A stretch of DNA of 64,000 nucleotides from Bog-756 sp963737625 (GTDB lineage: Bacteria > Actinomycetota > Acidimicrobiia > Acidimicrobiales > RAAP-2): contig CAVTTK010000002.1 of assembly GCA_963737625.1 (NCBI GenBank), positions 2,081,383 through 2,145,382 of the forward strand. The letters run 5' to 3'. Position numbers and translations under genes: made by a program. This document shows positions 15,925 through 24,585 of the stretch, one piece after another. Positions within the stretch are counted from its first letter, which is position 1; each line of letters starts with the position of its first letter. The notes under the pieces were generated by a model. That model did no database searches, was not told the DNA's origin, and was given only the letters and a program-made list of their open reading frames with translations.

Positions 15925-17577
15925 ATGCGTTGGCGCGACTTGGGATTGCTCGGACTTTGCTTGCTGCTTGTGCCGGTGTTGGTGGGCGGCCCAGCACCAA
16001 TCGTTGGTGCATCTACTCCTCACCTTTCGGCAGATCAGGTCACCCTGTCTTTTGGGGATGTCATCGTTGGTTCCAATTCGGGCCCTGGTTTGCCGAACAT
16101 CGAAAACATACGCACCTTCTCCCTCTTCAACGCGAGCGGCTCCACGGTTACGATCGACGTGGCGAGTGAGGTGATCTATTCGGGCGCTGGTGCCGACGAC
16201 TACTCCCTAGTCCTGCCGAATGGTTGTATAACCGCCGGCACCCTCACAGTTTTACCGGACACCTCGTGCCCTATCGAGGTCTACTTTCATCCGAGCGCAG
16301 CCGGAGACCGCCCGGCCACTATGACGATCGAAGCCTCTGACAGTACGACCACCGTCGTGAGCCTCTCGGGCACCGGTACCCCAACGCTCACGGCGTCGCC
16401 TGGAAGTCTCAGTTTTGGGTCCACCACACTTGGCACCTTCACCGCGAGCTCCTTCGTTCTGACTAATGCAGGAACGACTACGGACTCCATTGACCTCTCT
16501 ACCAGTGACCTGACCGTTTCTGGCCCCGGTGCAGACGATTACGTTGTGAACCCGTCTAGCAGCTGTCCGGGTGACGGCGTCAACACCGTTGTCTTGAACC
16601 CGGGGGCTGGATGCACCCTGAACGTCAGCTTCTTTCCAGGGGCGCTCGGGGTCCGGCCCGCCACCATAGCTATCAAGGGCCTTGAAGGGACCACTCTGAA
16701 TGTGAGTCTCTCTGGAGCCGGATCAATCGGCTACTACCAGGTGGACTCTCGTGGTCATGTAGCCCATATGGGTGATGCGGGCTACTACGGCGACGCCGGG
16801 GGCACCCACCTCAACCAGCCAATCGTGGGTATGGCTGCGACCGGCGACGACGGGGGTTACTGGCTCGTGGCCAGGGACGGCGGCATCTTCGCCTACGGCG
16901 ACGCAGTCTTCTACGGGTCTCACGGTGGCTCGCACCTCAACCAGCCCATCGTGGGCATGACGGCGACACCCGATGCTGGCGGATACTGGTTCGTCGCCTC
17001 CGACGGCGGCATCTTCTCGTACGGTGACGCGCAGTTCTACGGCTCTCACGGCGGTTCTCACCTCAACCAGCCCATCGTGGGTATGGCGTCCACTCCTGAC
17101 GGCGGGGGCTACTGGCTGGCGGCCTCGGACGGCGGGATCTTCTCCTACGGCGACGCGCAGTTCTACGGCTCTCACGGCGGTTCTCACCTCAACCAGCCCA
17201 TCGTGGGTATGGCGTCCACTCCTGACGGCGGGGGCTACTGGCTGGTGGCCTCGGACGGCGGGATCTTCTCCTACGGCGACGCGCAGTTCTACGGATCGAC
17301 CGGCGCTATCCGTCTGAACCAGCCGATCGTGTCCATGGCGGCGATGCCGACTGGTCACGGCTACTGGTTCAGCGCAGCAGACGGAGGACTGTTCAACTTC
17401 GGTGATGCACCCTTCCAAGGCAGCGGAGTAGGGACCGGGTTGGGTCAGGTCGTCGACATGTCCTCAGACGGCGGTCCCACCCCTCAGGCACAAGCCGACG
17501 TCCCGGCCATTCGTCAGACCCGCGTCCCGGGCTTCAGCGATGCAATACGCCACTTTCCGCACTTTGCGGGGCCCTGA
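15925..17577 (+). CDS. Secreted choice-of-anchor D protein with six GYW repeats
   Basis: A 550-residue exported protein. The ATG at 15925 follows gggaggatcgct. The signal is LGLLGLCLLLVPVLVGGPAP. Two immunoglobulin-like ASPM/choice-of-anchor-D domains follow (VTLSFGDVIVGSNSG... and LSFGSTTLGTFTASSF...), each ending in an LSGTG or LSGAG motif. Six GYW units then start exactly every 126 bases from 16729 (residues about 269-520), and the middle four are almost identical at the DNA level. No enzyme domain is seen, so it is likely a binding or surface-layer protein. It shares the six-unit module with the proteins at 3076 and 24586. Confidence 0.85.
   Translation: MRWRDLGLLGLCLLLVPVLVGGPAPIVGASTPHLSADQVTLSFGDVIVGSNSGPGLPNIENIRTFSLFNASGSTVTIDVASEVIYSGAGADDYSLVLPNGCITAGTLTVLPDTSCPIEVYFHPSAAGDRPATMTIEASDSTTTVVSLSGTGTPTLTASPGSLSFGSTTLGTFTASSFVLTNAGTTTDSIDLSTSDLTVSGPGADDYVVNPSSSCPGDGVNTVVLNPGAGCTLNVSFFPGALGVRPATIAIKGLEGTTLNVSLSGAGSIGYYQVDSRGHVAHMGDAGYYGDAGGTHLNQPIVGMAATGDDGGYWLVARDGGIFAYGDAVFYGSHGGSHLNQPIVGMTATPDAGGYWFVASDGGIFSYGDAQFYGSHGGSHLNQPIVGMASTPDGGGYWLAASDGGIFSYGDAQFYGSHGGSHLNQPIVGMASTPDGGGYWLVASDGGIFSYGDAQFYGSTGAIRLNQPIVSMAAMPTGHGYWFSAADGGLFNFGDAPFQGSGVGTGLGQVVDMSSDGGPTPQAQADVPAIRQTRVPGFSDAIRHFPHFAGP
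16729..17484 (+). repeat. Six tandem 126-bp GYW-coding units
   Basis: Units begin at 16729, 16855, 16981, 17107, 17233 and 17359, always 126 bases apart. Units 3 to 5 share long identical DNA stretches, including ctcaaccagcccatcgtggg, whereas the first and last are diverged. Confidence 0.85.
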
Positions 17578-18300
17578 CGCACTGTCCCCCAAGCCGGGTC
17601 GACGGCGGTTATCAACCAGGGCCGACTGGCACTTCGAGGCTTGTGGATAACCCATGTCGTGACACTCGCTGGAGTCCCGACGGTCAGCCCGCCAAATCAA
17701 TAACTGTCGGGGTGCCGAAATACGTCCTTAAGTTGACAGATGCAATCGCGATCACAATCGCAGTGTCGGCACCGATCGCACCAGGGTTCTCGATCAGGAC
17801 TTCTATCCCTGAGAACCATCGCCATCGAATGTCCCAGATTGTCTTCTGGTCCTCCTCCGAGAACGGCTTCCACACGTTGACACCTCCCGATCGACGGACT
17901 CATTGTTCGCCAATCAGTGAGGTGTTGCGTTGATGAGTTGAGGACACACCGGAACTGAACCGCCTCCCACCAGGCGCACAAGGAACGGGCCGACCTGATC
18001 CCGAATGATTGTTCTGCTCGGGTGCGTGGACGAGGCAACTCAGATATGGCAAGGCGCATATTCGGCGTTCTGGCGGACTTCTGCGACGGAAGCTCGCACA
18101 ATGACACACAGAACTGCTACAAGTAGTTCTCCCGCTGAGCGACCTTGGCAGCGCCAAAGTGGAGCTCGAACCCCTTTTTCTGTAAGCGTTGGCACGAGCG
18201 CGTTCTTGACGCCCAGGAACTGGGCCTGACCTCACCGGCGCAGGGCCCCGATGTAACGGTCTCGTAGCGCCGGGGCGAGCGGCATGGCAGAGTTTCAGCC
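17578..18300. other. Gene-free stretch with repeat copy
   Basis: At 17583-17655 it holds the repeat also found at 13815 (ccgggtcgacggcggttatc, gccgactggcacttcgaggc, ttgtggataac). The word TGTGGATAA (17642-17650) is a consensus DnaA box, but single. No coding sequence between here and 18300 is convincing. Confidence 0.45.
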
Positions 18301-20448
18301 ATGTTCGGAGGGATGACGGCGGCAGTGGCCTTGATGGTAGCAATGGGCTCGCTCGCCGGATTGGCACCGGAGATGCACGGGGCAGCGCCCGCGGCGGATA
18401 CGTCACTGGCCACGACCGGAAGTGGCCCTGGGAGCAAGTACGACTGCGCCTTGACCGTCCGACCCGCCGACGCCGACTTCACCGGCGCCGAGGGCACCGC
18501 GTCCGAGATCGGCTGGGAGGGCAACCTTCAAGGCGTCGTCACCTGCCTCGGCGGGGTGTTCTACATCCAAGACGCCCTCTACAAGAACTACGGCATCGGC
18601 TTCGGGAAGAACTACGGCTTCGGCATCTACGACGGCGCCCCGACCACCTGGACCGACGCCGACGGCTACCTCCCGGCGCAGATCACGTCGTTCAGCCGGG
18701 ACGGTGCCAGGATCTCGATCACCGAGTTCTGCGACAAGGTGGTACTCGCTGGCGACGCTTTTGTCGCCGTCTACAGCCGGGTTGCCGTGACGAACCCGAC
18801 AGACCACGTGGTCGAGGCGAACCCTCAGGCTTCCCCCGGATTGGTGCCGCTCGATACAGCGCCCGATGCGGTGGCCCCCCACACCTCGGTCGATCACGAC
18901 TATGTGATCGCCTCCGACCGCTTCGGGGAAACGTACCCGTGGCCGAGCGCAGCCGCGCTGGTCGGCGCCGGTGCACTCAACCAGCACTACGCGCACATGG
19001 CGAGCTTCTGGAACGACCAGCTGGCCGCCATCACCGGGATCAGCGTCCCTGATCGATCGCTTGATGACGCCTACCGCAGCGGGTTCATCTACACCCAGAT
19101 CGCCCGGAGTGGCGACGAGCTGCACGACGGGGTCAACGGCTATGAAGCCGAGTACAACCACGACGTTATCGGTATCCTGTCCAACCTCTTCAATCAGGGC
19201 TACTTCATCGACGCCTACGCGCTGCTCCTCGAAGCGCGCAACGCCATGGAGGCACCGGGCCAGGGTTTCTACGACGACGGGGTCTGGACGTACTCGGTGC
19301 CATGGGCCATCTACCTGATGAAGACCGGAAATCTGGCCTTCGTGAAGGAGAATTTCGGTTCGGAGGGACCCCTTGGTGCTGCCCAGCCGAGCATCGAGGA
19401 CACCGCCCACGCGATCGCCGCCGGCAGGACCAGCCCAACGGGGATCATGAAGGCCACCGACGACATCGACACCCAGGGCTACTGGACGACCGACGACTAT
19501 TCGGCACTCATCGGCCTGGCTGCCTACCGCTATCTCGCCCAGCAAGTGGGGAATGCCAGCGAGGCGACCTGGGCGACCCAGGAGTACGGCAGCCTTCTGG
19601 GGGCTACAACCAAGACGCTGGACGCGACCATCGCCCATTACCATCTCGACTACGTACCCTGCTCGATCCTCCAGCCCAACACTGCCAACCGGTGCAAGGA
19701 TCCCGAGGACGCCAACTGGATGTCTCCGCTCGGCGCCTGGGCTTGGGACGCATCGCTCTTCAGGGCGACAGTCAAGGGCCCGGGCGCGACCATGATCGAC
19801 GCCACCTACGACTACGGCTTCGCCCGCCTCAAGGGCAAGCTCCCACCCAACACCTTCGGTGGGTTTCCCGGTGACTATTACTCGACGGGCTACAACGCCG
19901 GCTACGGGACAGCAGGCCTCACCAGCCAGCACCACCGGGACCAGGGGATTTTGAGCTACGAGTTCATGATCGCCAACACTCAAAGCGGTCCATACTCATG
20001 GTGGGAGAGTTCGTCTGCTCCCTCGACCCACACCCCGTGGCTGGGACGGCACCCGGCGACCGGGCAGGGCGCCTCTCCCCACGCCTGGGGAATGTCCCAG
20101 GCCAACGGCGTGCTACTCGCCTCGCTGGTGGCCCAGCGCACCGACGGCGCCCTCGTCGTGGGCCGAGGGGTCCCCGCGCAATGGCTCAGGGGTGACCCGC
20201 CGATCTCGGTCACCAACTTCCCAACGACCGACGGCCGGAGGCTGAGCCTGAGGATCTCATCGAGCGGCCAGTCAGTGACCCTGCGCCTGCGCGGCCAGCC
20301 ATCGTCGGGCCCGGTGCTCTTCCAGTTGCCATCTTTCGTTGACAACATCGCGACCACCTCGGCCGGGCGAGTCGACCAGGGATCCGGGACCGTCACGTTG
20401 TCACCAGACACGAAAGGCGTCACCGTTCGACTCCGCGCGGCAGCATAG
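18301..20448 (+). CDS. Secreted six-hairpin-glycosidase-like protein
   Basis: A 715-residue protein with an N-terminal signal (MTAAVALMVAMGSLAGLAP). The central part (about 230-560) shows repeated helical pairs rich in W, Y and acidic residues (YRSGFIYTQIARSGDELHDG, YNHDVIGILSNLFNQGYF, YWTTDDYSALIGLAAYRYL). This is the look of (alpha/alpha)6-barrel glycosidases of the six-hairpin superfamily. A beta-rich N-terminal and C-terminal domain flank the barrel. Acidic residues that could serve as catalytic acid and base are many, and I cannot pick them. No strong ribosome binding site is seen before 18301. A role in cutting an extracellular or self-made polysaccharide is inferred. Confidence 0.7.
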   Translation: MFGGMTAAVALMVAMGSLAGLAPEMHGAAPAADTSLATTGSGPGSKYDCALTVRPADADFTGAEGTASEIGWEGNLQGVVTCLGGVFYIQDALYKNYGIGFGKNYGFGIYDGAPTTWTDADGYLPAQITSFSRDGARISITEFCDKVVLAGDAFVAVYSRVAVTNPTDHVVEANPQASPGLVPLDTAPDAVAPHTSVDHDYVIASDRFGETYPWPSAAALVGAGALNQHYAHMASFWNDQLAAITGISVPDRSLDDAYRSGFIYTQIARSGDELHDGVNGYEAEYNHDVIGILSNLFNQGYFIDAYALLLEARNAMEAPGQGFYDDGVWTYSVPWAIYLMKTGNLAFVKENFGSEGPLGAAQPSIEDTAHAIAAGRTSPTGIMKATDDIDTQGYWTTDDYSALIGLAAYRYLAQQVGNASEATWATQEYGSLLGATTKTLDATIAHYHLDYVPCSILQPNTANRCKDPEDANWMSPLGAWAWDASLFRATVKGPGATMIDATYDYGFARLKGKLPPNTFGGFPGDYYSTGYNAGYGTAGLTSQHHRDQGILSYEFMIANTQSGPYSWWESSSAPSTHTPWLGRHPATGQGASPHAWGMSQANGVLLASLVAQRTDGALVVGRGVPAQWLRGDPPISVTNFPTTDGRRLSLRISSSGQSVTLRLRGQPSSGPVLFQLPSFVDNIATTSAGRVDQGSGTVTLSPDTKGVTVRLRAAA

Positions 20449-20925
20449 GCCGTGAGTGTGGCACACGTCCTTCGTGGGGCACTATCGCATGCAGACCCCC
20501 GTGCTGCGCATGGCGCCTTGCGTTGCATGTCCCTAAACACCGGGTAGGGCACATCCACGCCCCCTGAGCTGCGCCCTGTCCCCCACTATTGGTGCGGTTC
20601 GTCAACCGCTCGACACCACGTTGACCACTCCTGCCTCCCGCGATCAACGGCCGAGGTCTGAACCCCAAGCGATATAAGCCTTCGTGCGGCTGAGGTCCGT
20701 CGAACTCTGAATGCATCGCAGTATCAGCCTCCCTACGGCTGAGGTTCGCTTGGAGGGTATACGGTCGATTGTCGATGTACCCCGCACCGACAGTGCTGGG
20801 GTCCACCTCATCAGCGAACCGCGCCCTCCGACGTGGCAACCCATCAACCATCCGACGACGCAAAGATCCCTGCACTGTGGCGTAGCGATACCGGAGGGTA
20901 GACACTGAACTCCGGAGGAGAGGCC
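20449..20925. repeat. Dispersed non-coding repeat, copy 2, with hairpins
   Basis: No gene is supported. CCCTA-aacaccggg-TAGGG (20531-20548) is a hairpin of the CCGG-core family. From about 20546 the sequence follows the 7640-7920 copy (catccacgccccctgagctg, gttcgtcaaccgctcgacac, atcaacggccgaggtctg). TCAGCC-N7-GGCTGA (20724-20742) is one of the CTCAGCC hairpins. Confidence 0.5.
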
Positions 20926-22034
20926 TGTCACTCTACGTGGGAGAGATGCCACTCCCAATGAGGACACAGAACATTAACCAGCGTGGTCTGGATCCTGAAG
21001 ATCGTTGTCTGTAGGGTCGGACCGACGCCCATTCCTGCGATGGGCGTCACGTCGTTCCTGCGCAGAAACGAGAGGTGGACGGCTTGGTCCTCAATGGTAA
21101 GGCGGACGCCATGGCCCGAGAACTCGAGCCTTTGGGTGCCGGCGAGGGTGCTGGGGCGAGAGCGACGATCAACTCCACAGTTCCGGCGGAGCGAGTTGCC
21201 ACCGAGCACCTGATTGGGCTTCGAACGTTGGAACCGAGCATCAGCATCGTCGTTCCGGCAAAAAATGAGGCTCGCAATCTTCCGCAGCTATTCGCAAAGC
21301 TGCCGACGAAGAACTGCGAGGTGATCCTTGTGGACGGCGCTTCGACCGATGACACGGTGAGCGAGGCACGGCGATTGAGACCGGATGTCAACGTGATCAG
21401 TCAGACGCGCCGAGGCAAGGGAAATGCGCTCGCCTGCGGCTTTGCGGCGGCCACGGGAGATTTGATCGTCATGATCGATGCGGACGGCTCAAACGACCCG
21501 TCGGAGATCCCCCGCTTCGTGGATGCCCTGAGAGACGGGGCCGACTTCGCCAAGGGATCACGCTTCCTCGCTGGAGGTGGCAGTCACGACATCAGCCACT
21601 TCAGGCGATTCGGCAACTTCTGGCTGAACAAGATCGTGAACCTGCTCTATGGAACTCGGTACACAGACCTTTGTTACGGCTACAACGCCTTCCGGCGCGA
21701 GTGCCTCCCTGTTATAGGACTCGACCCGGGCGACCCCCACGCCTTCGACGACGGGACGATGGAGTGGGGAGACGGTTTCGAAGTAGAGACGCTGATCAAT
21801 GTGCGGATTGCTAAGGCTGGCCTCAGGGTGTCGGAGGTTCCGAGCTTCGAGGCCGTGCGCAATTTCGGCACCAGCAATCTCAACGCCTTCTCCGACGGAA
21901 TGAGGGTGCTACACACCATCCGTGCAGAGCGCAATCGGTCCCTGAGACAGGAGTCCAGGAACTCGCTGTCGACTGACGGAGGGGCGAACGCCAACCGACC
22001 ATCGCACATACCGCTCGATGAAGAGGCCGGCTAG
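20926..22034 (+). repeat. Segmental duplication, copy A
   Basis: This stretch, including about 150 non-coding bases before the GT2 gene (tgtcactctacgtgggag, gatgggcgtcacgtcgttcc), matches 49972-51086 in order and orientation. The coding parts differ at about a dozen residues over the ~240-residue core. Confidence 0.85.
21075..22034 (+). CDS. GT2 family glycosyltransferase, paralogue A
   Basis: A 319-residue glycosyltransferase with the GT-A fold. It shows SISIVVPAKNEARNLPQLF, VILVDGASTDDTV and the metal-binding MIDADGSNDPSEIP, then KGSRFLAGGGSHD. It is like dolichyl-phosphate-mannose-synthase-type enzymes that load a sugar onto a polyprenyl phosphate, which would feed extracellular glycosylation. 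No membrane helices follow. The GTG at 21075 is chosen because the matching position is also GTG in the near copy at 50124, whereas the ATG at 21111 is ATA there. Confidence 0.85.
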   Translation: MDGLVLNGKADAMARELEPLGAGEGAGARATINSTVPAERVATEHLIGLRTLEPSISIVVPAKNEARNLPQLFAKLPTKNCEVILVDGASTDDTVSEARRLRPDVNVISQTRRGKGNALACGFAAATGDLIVMIDADGSNDPSEIPRFVDALRDGADFAKGSRFLAGGGSHDISHFRRFGNFWLNKIVNLLYGTRYTDLCYGYNAFRRECLPVIGLDPGDPHAFDDGTMEWGDGFEVETLINVRIAKAGLRVSEVPSFEAVRNFGTSNLNAFSDGMRVLHTIRAERNRSLRQESRNSLSTDGGANANRPSHIPLDEEAG

Positions 22035-22489
22035 CTGCTGCCTCGTCAAGGTCGCATTGCTTGGATCACGGCCGTACGAGTGACGAAAGGCGAGGCCGGT
22101 CTCCCTTTCCGATACCCGCCGGCGGAGCCACTCCAAGGGTGGGGAATGGAGTGATGACACAGGCATTGGGCGGGGGACCCACGCGCGAGCGAAGCCCGCA
22201 CTATCGGCAGAGTCGACCCCCGGGAATTGCCCGCCCCTCCCCCACTCAGCTTCGACAGGCAATGAGGCCGATCCACATTCCGACTGGACTCGAAGGACCA
22301 CGTGCGGCACCAATCCGGTACCGCCAACGCTTCGGCATGCCCAACACCACTCCGGAGCACCGTTCCTTCAGGCCGAATCCGCCTTGTCGCCTCGCTTCCT
22401 ACCCAACGGCTTTTCGTATAGCGTGCATGCAGGGATGGCAGGTACTGCCTGCCAGAGGGGCTCAAGGAAGCCTCAAGGCGGGAGTCGTA
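22035..22489. other. Gene-free leader of phosphoesterase gene
   Basis: The downstream reading frame is open through here but lacks coding character. The likely start with a ribosome binding site is at 22490. No other feature is seen. Confidence 0.45.
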
Positions 22490-23938
22490 GTGATCACAAG
22501 ACGTACCATTTGTTTTTGTGCGGCCGTCATATTCCTTGTGGCCTCGGTAGCAGCAATCAGAGTTTCTGCGGCGGCTAGCGGTACATCGCTGGTCTCGGTC
22601 CCGACGTCTGGGGCAACCTATGTGTCATCGAGCGCCCGAGGCACCAACTACATCAATGCCACCCTATTGAGCACGTCTAGTTCGACCTATCGTGCACTCG
22701 TTCAATTCGCCCCAAGCCTCCCAGTAGGCGCCACGTTGATCTCGGCGGGGCTGTCGGTCGATCCGGCACTGACCGGTACCGGATCGTACGTCATCCATCC
22801 CGAAGGGTCCTTCACTGCGTCTACGGTGACCTGGTCGAATCAGCCATCGTTCCAGTCAGCAGTCCTGGGATCGTCGGGTCCGACGACGGCCGGTACCACT
22901 CAGACCATCCCGCTCACGGGTTTGGAATTGGCGACGAAGATAAATCTATCCATCAGTTACAGCACCTCTGGCATCATCGCCAAGCTCCACAACCCTGGCA
23001 TGGTCCTCGAACTCACCTATTCGGTGATGGGAGGAACCTCAACGACGACCGTGCCTGCGACCACGACGACCACCGCAGTCCCCCCCACCTCGACCACGAC
23101 ATCGACGTCCACAACCACCTCGACGACCACCACAACCACACCGCTGGCCACGGGTCACAAGATCCTCGTGATCCTCGAAGAGAATCACAGCCAATCCGAA
23201 GCACTGGCCTCCATGCCGAACCTCACGGCCTATGCCGATCGCTACGGATATGCCACCAACTACTTCGCCATCACCCATCCGTCGCTACCTAACTATGTGG
23301 CCATCTGGAGTGGGAGCAATCAGGGAATCAGCTCTGACTGCGGTGTCGGAGCGGGATGCCTGCCGGCTCCACCGAGTGTCTGGGGACAGACGTTGGCGGC
23401 CGGCGAGACGGCCAAGGCCTACCAGGAGTCGATGACGAGCAACTGCCAGACCACCAGTAGCGGCGCCTATGTAGCCCGCCACAGCCCCTGGCCCTACTTC
23501 TCAGACGCCAACGAGCGCTCCGGATGTATGGCCAACGACGTGCCACTCGGTACCACCACTAGCGGGAACCTCCTCAGCGATATCAACTCCGGCAGCCTGC
23601 CGGTGACCGGGGAGATCACCCCGAACCTCAACGACGACGCTCATGATGGGACACTTGCCCAGGCCGACACCTGGCTCAGTGGTTGGCTCCCAGTGATCAT
23701 GGCCGGACCGGATTTCACCGCTGGCAACCTCACCATCATCGTGACCTTCGACGAGGATGACTCCAGCCAGGGAAACGGCGTACAGTTCGTAGCGATCGAC
23801 CCGAGGCTGAGTCATGTCGTGGTGACCGGCACGTTCAACCACTACTCCCTTACCCGATGGATGGAAGACAACGCCGGGGTTCCACTCCTCAGGAACGCGG
23901 CAGGCGCCCCAGATCTTCGGGCCGCATTCGGCCTGTGA
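22490..23938 (+). CDS. Secreted DNRLRE-type / phosphoesterase protein
   Basis: A 482-residue exported protein. The GTG at 22490 follows cgggagtcgta. The signal is CFCAAVIFLVASVAAIRVSA. Residues about 35-170 resemble a DNRLRE/CBM96-like carbohydrate-binding domain (YRALVQFAPSLPVGATLISA, FTASTVTWSNQPSF). A Thr/Ser/Pro linker of about 45 residues follows. The C-terminal ~250 residues form an acid-phosphatase / phospholipase-C-like phosphoesterase (KILVILEENHSQSEALAS, HPSLPNYVAIWSGSN, TFDEDDSSQGNGVQFVAIDP). The N-terminal part may hold the enzyme on a glycan. Substrate unknown. It follows the GT2 gene by about 450 bases. Confidence 0.85.
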   Translation: MITRRTICFCAAVIFLVASVAAIRVSAAASGTSLVSVPTSGATYVSSSARGTNYINATLLSTSSSTYRALVQFAPSLPVGATLISAGLSVDPALTGTGSYVIHPEGSFTASTVTWSNQPSFQSAVLGSSGPTTAGTTQTIPLTGLELATKINLSISYSTSGIIAKLHNPGMVLELTYSVMGGTSTTTVPATTTTTAVPPTSTTTSTSTTTSTTTTTTPLATGHKILVILEENHSQSEALASMPNLTAYADRYGYATNYFAITHPSLPNYVAIWSGSNQGISSDCGVGAGCLPAPPSVWGQTLAAGETAKAYQESMTSNCQTTSSGAYVARHSPWPYFSDANERSGCMANDVPLGTTTSGNLLSDINSGSLPVTGEITPNLNDDAHDGTLAQADTWLSGWLPVIMAGPDFTAGNLTIIVTFDEDDSSQGNGVQFVAIDPRLSHVVVTGTFNHYSLTRWMEDNAGVPLLRNAAGAPDLRAAFGL

Positions 23939-23951
23939 CCGATGGACAACC

Positions 23952-23970
23952 TCAGCCGCCATGCGGCTGA
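23952..23970. terminator. Hairpin after phosphoesterase gene
   Basis: TCAGCCGC-CAT-GCGGCTGA, a perfect 8-bp stem, lies 13 bases past the stop. It has no T-tract. It shares the CAGCC/GGCTG core with the CTCAGCC hairpins elsewhere. Confidence 0.55.
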
Positions 23971-24568
23971 ACTCCGAGGTTCTAGTCGGCGGCGACTCGA
24001 TCTCACTCGTGAGACTAGGTATCAACGGGAACGCAACATCTGGCACCGGTGAGCGTGAACGGTCCCGGGACCTACGAGCAGGACACGCCCGATTCAGCCC
24101 ACGTTCCTGATCTGGGCAGTGCTCTGAACGGCTCAGGGGCCAAGGCGTGACCGGCAGCCCGACCCTGTTCTCGGACTCCAGTCGTAAGAATTCGAAGGGC
24201 CAAGGACCGTGACAATTGAGCTGAAGCGGGTCCGCACTCCACCCAGGACTGCCCCGTCAGCGATCCGGACGATCACGGTGCGTCGAAAATGCGCAGCCTC
24301 CGACAAGTTACTTCCCTACCGACCAGAGCCTATGGTCGGGGCACCGGGATGCGAACCAGGGAAACTCATGGCCCGAGGTCAGTGCCTGTTCTTGGGGTCC
24401 AGCCCGGTCGCCCTCCTTCCATTTTGCAAGTGCTACCGGTGAGCGCATCGACTCGTCCCTTGTCGCCAAGGCTCCAGGTCGATCCAGGGGACCGGGATAG
24501 CGCCCACCGGTTCATAATCCCTTTGATCTCATCGATCGGAGAGTAGGACCTACAGAACAGGAGGGAAC
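23971..24568. other. Gene-free stretch
   Basis: About 600 bases in which I see no supported gene or clear repeat. The last bases (caggagggaac, ending at 24568) are a strong ribosome binding site for the ATG at 24569. Confidence 0.4.
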
Positions 24569-24585
24569 ATGCCGATAACGGAACG

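Noticed and set aside
16729..17484. Tandem repeats as a possible CRISPR array
   Set aside because: The 126-bp units are coding, have no spacers and keep the GYW frame.
17642..17650. TGTGGATAA as part of a replication origin
   Set aside because: Only a single consensus box, with no cluster, AT-rich stretch or dnaA/dnaN gene nearby.
17684..17875. Minus-strand 63-codon frame with a hydrophobic end
   Set aside because: No ribosome binding site, no homologue in memory, and it lies beside a dispersed repeat.
18403..19983. Long minus-strand open frame opposite the glycosidase-like gene
   Set aside because: Antisense of a GC-rich gene; Gly/Val/Arg-rich product with no known pattern.
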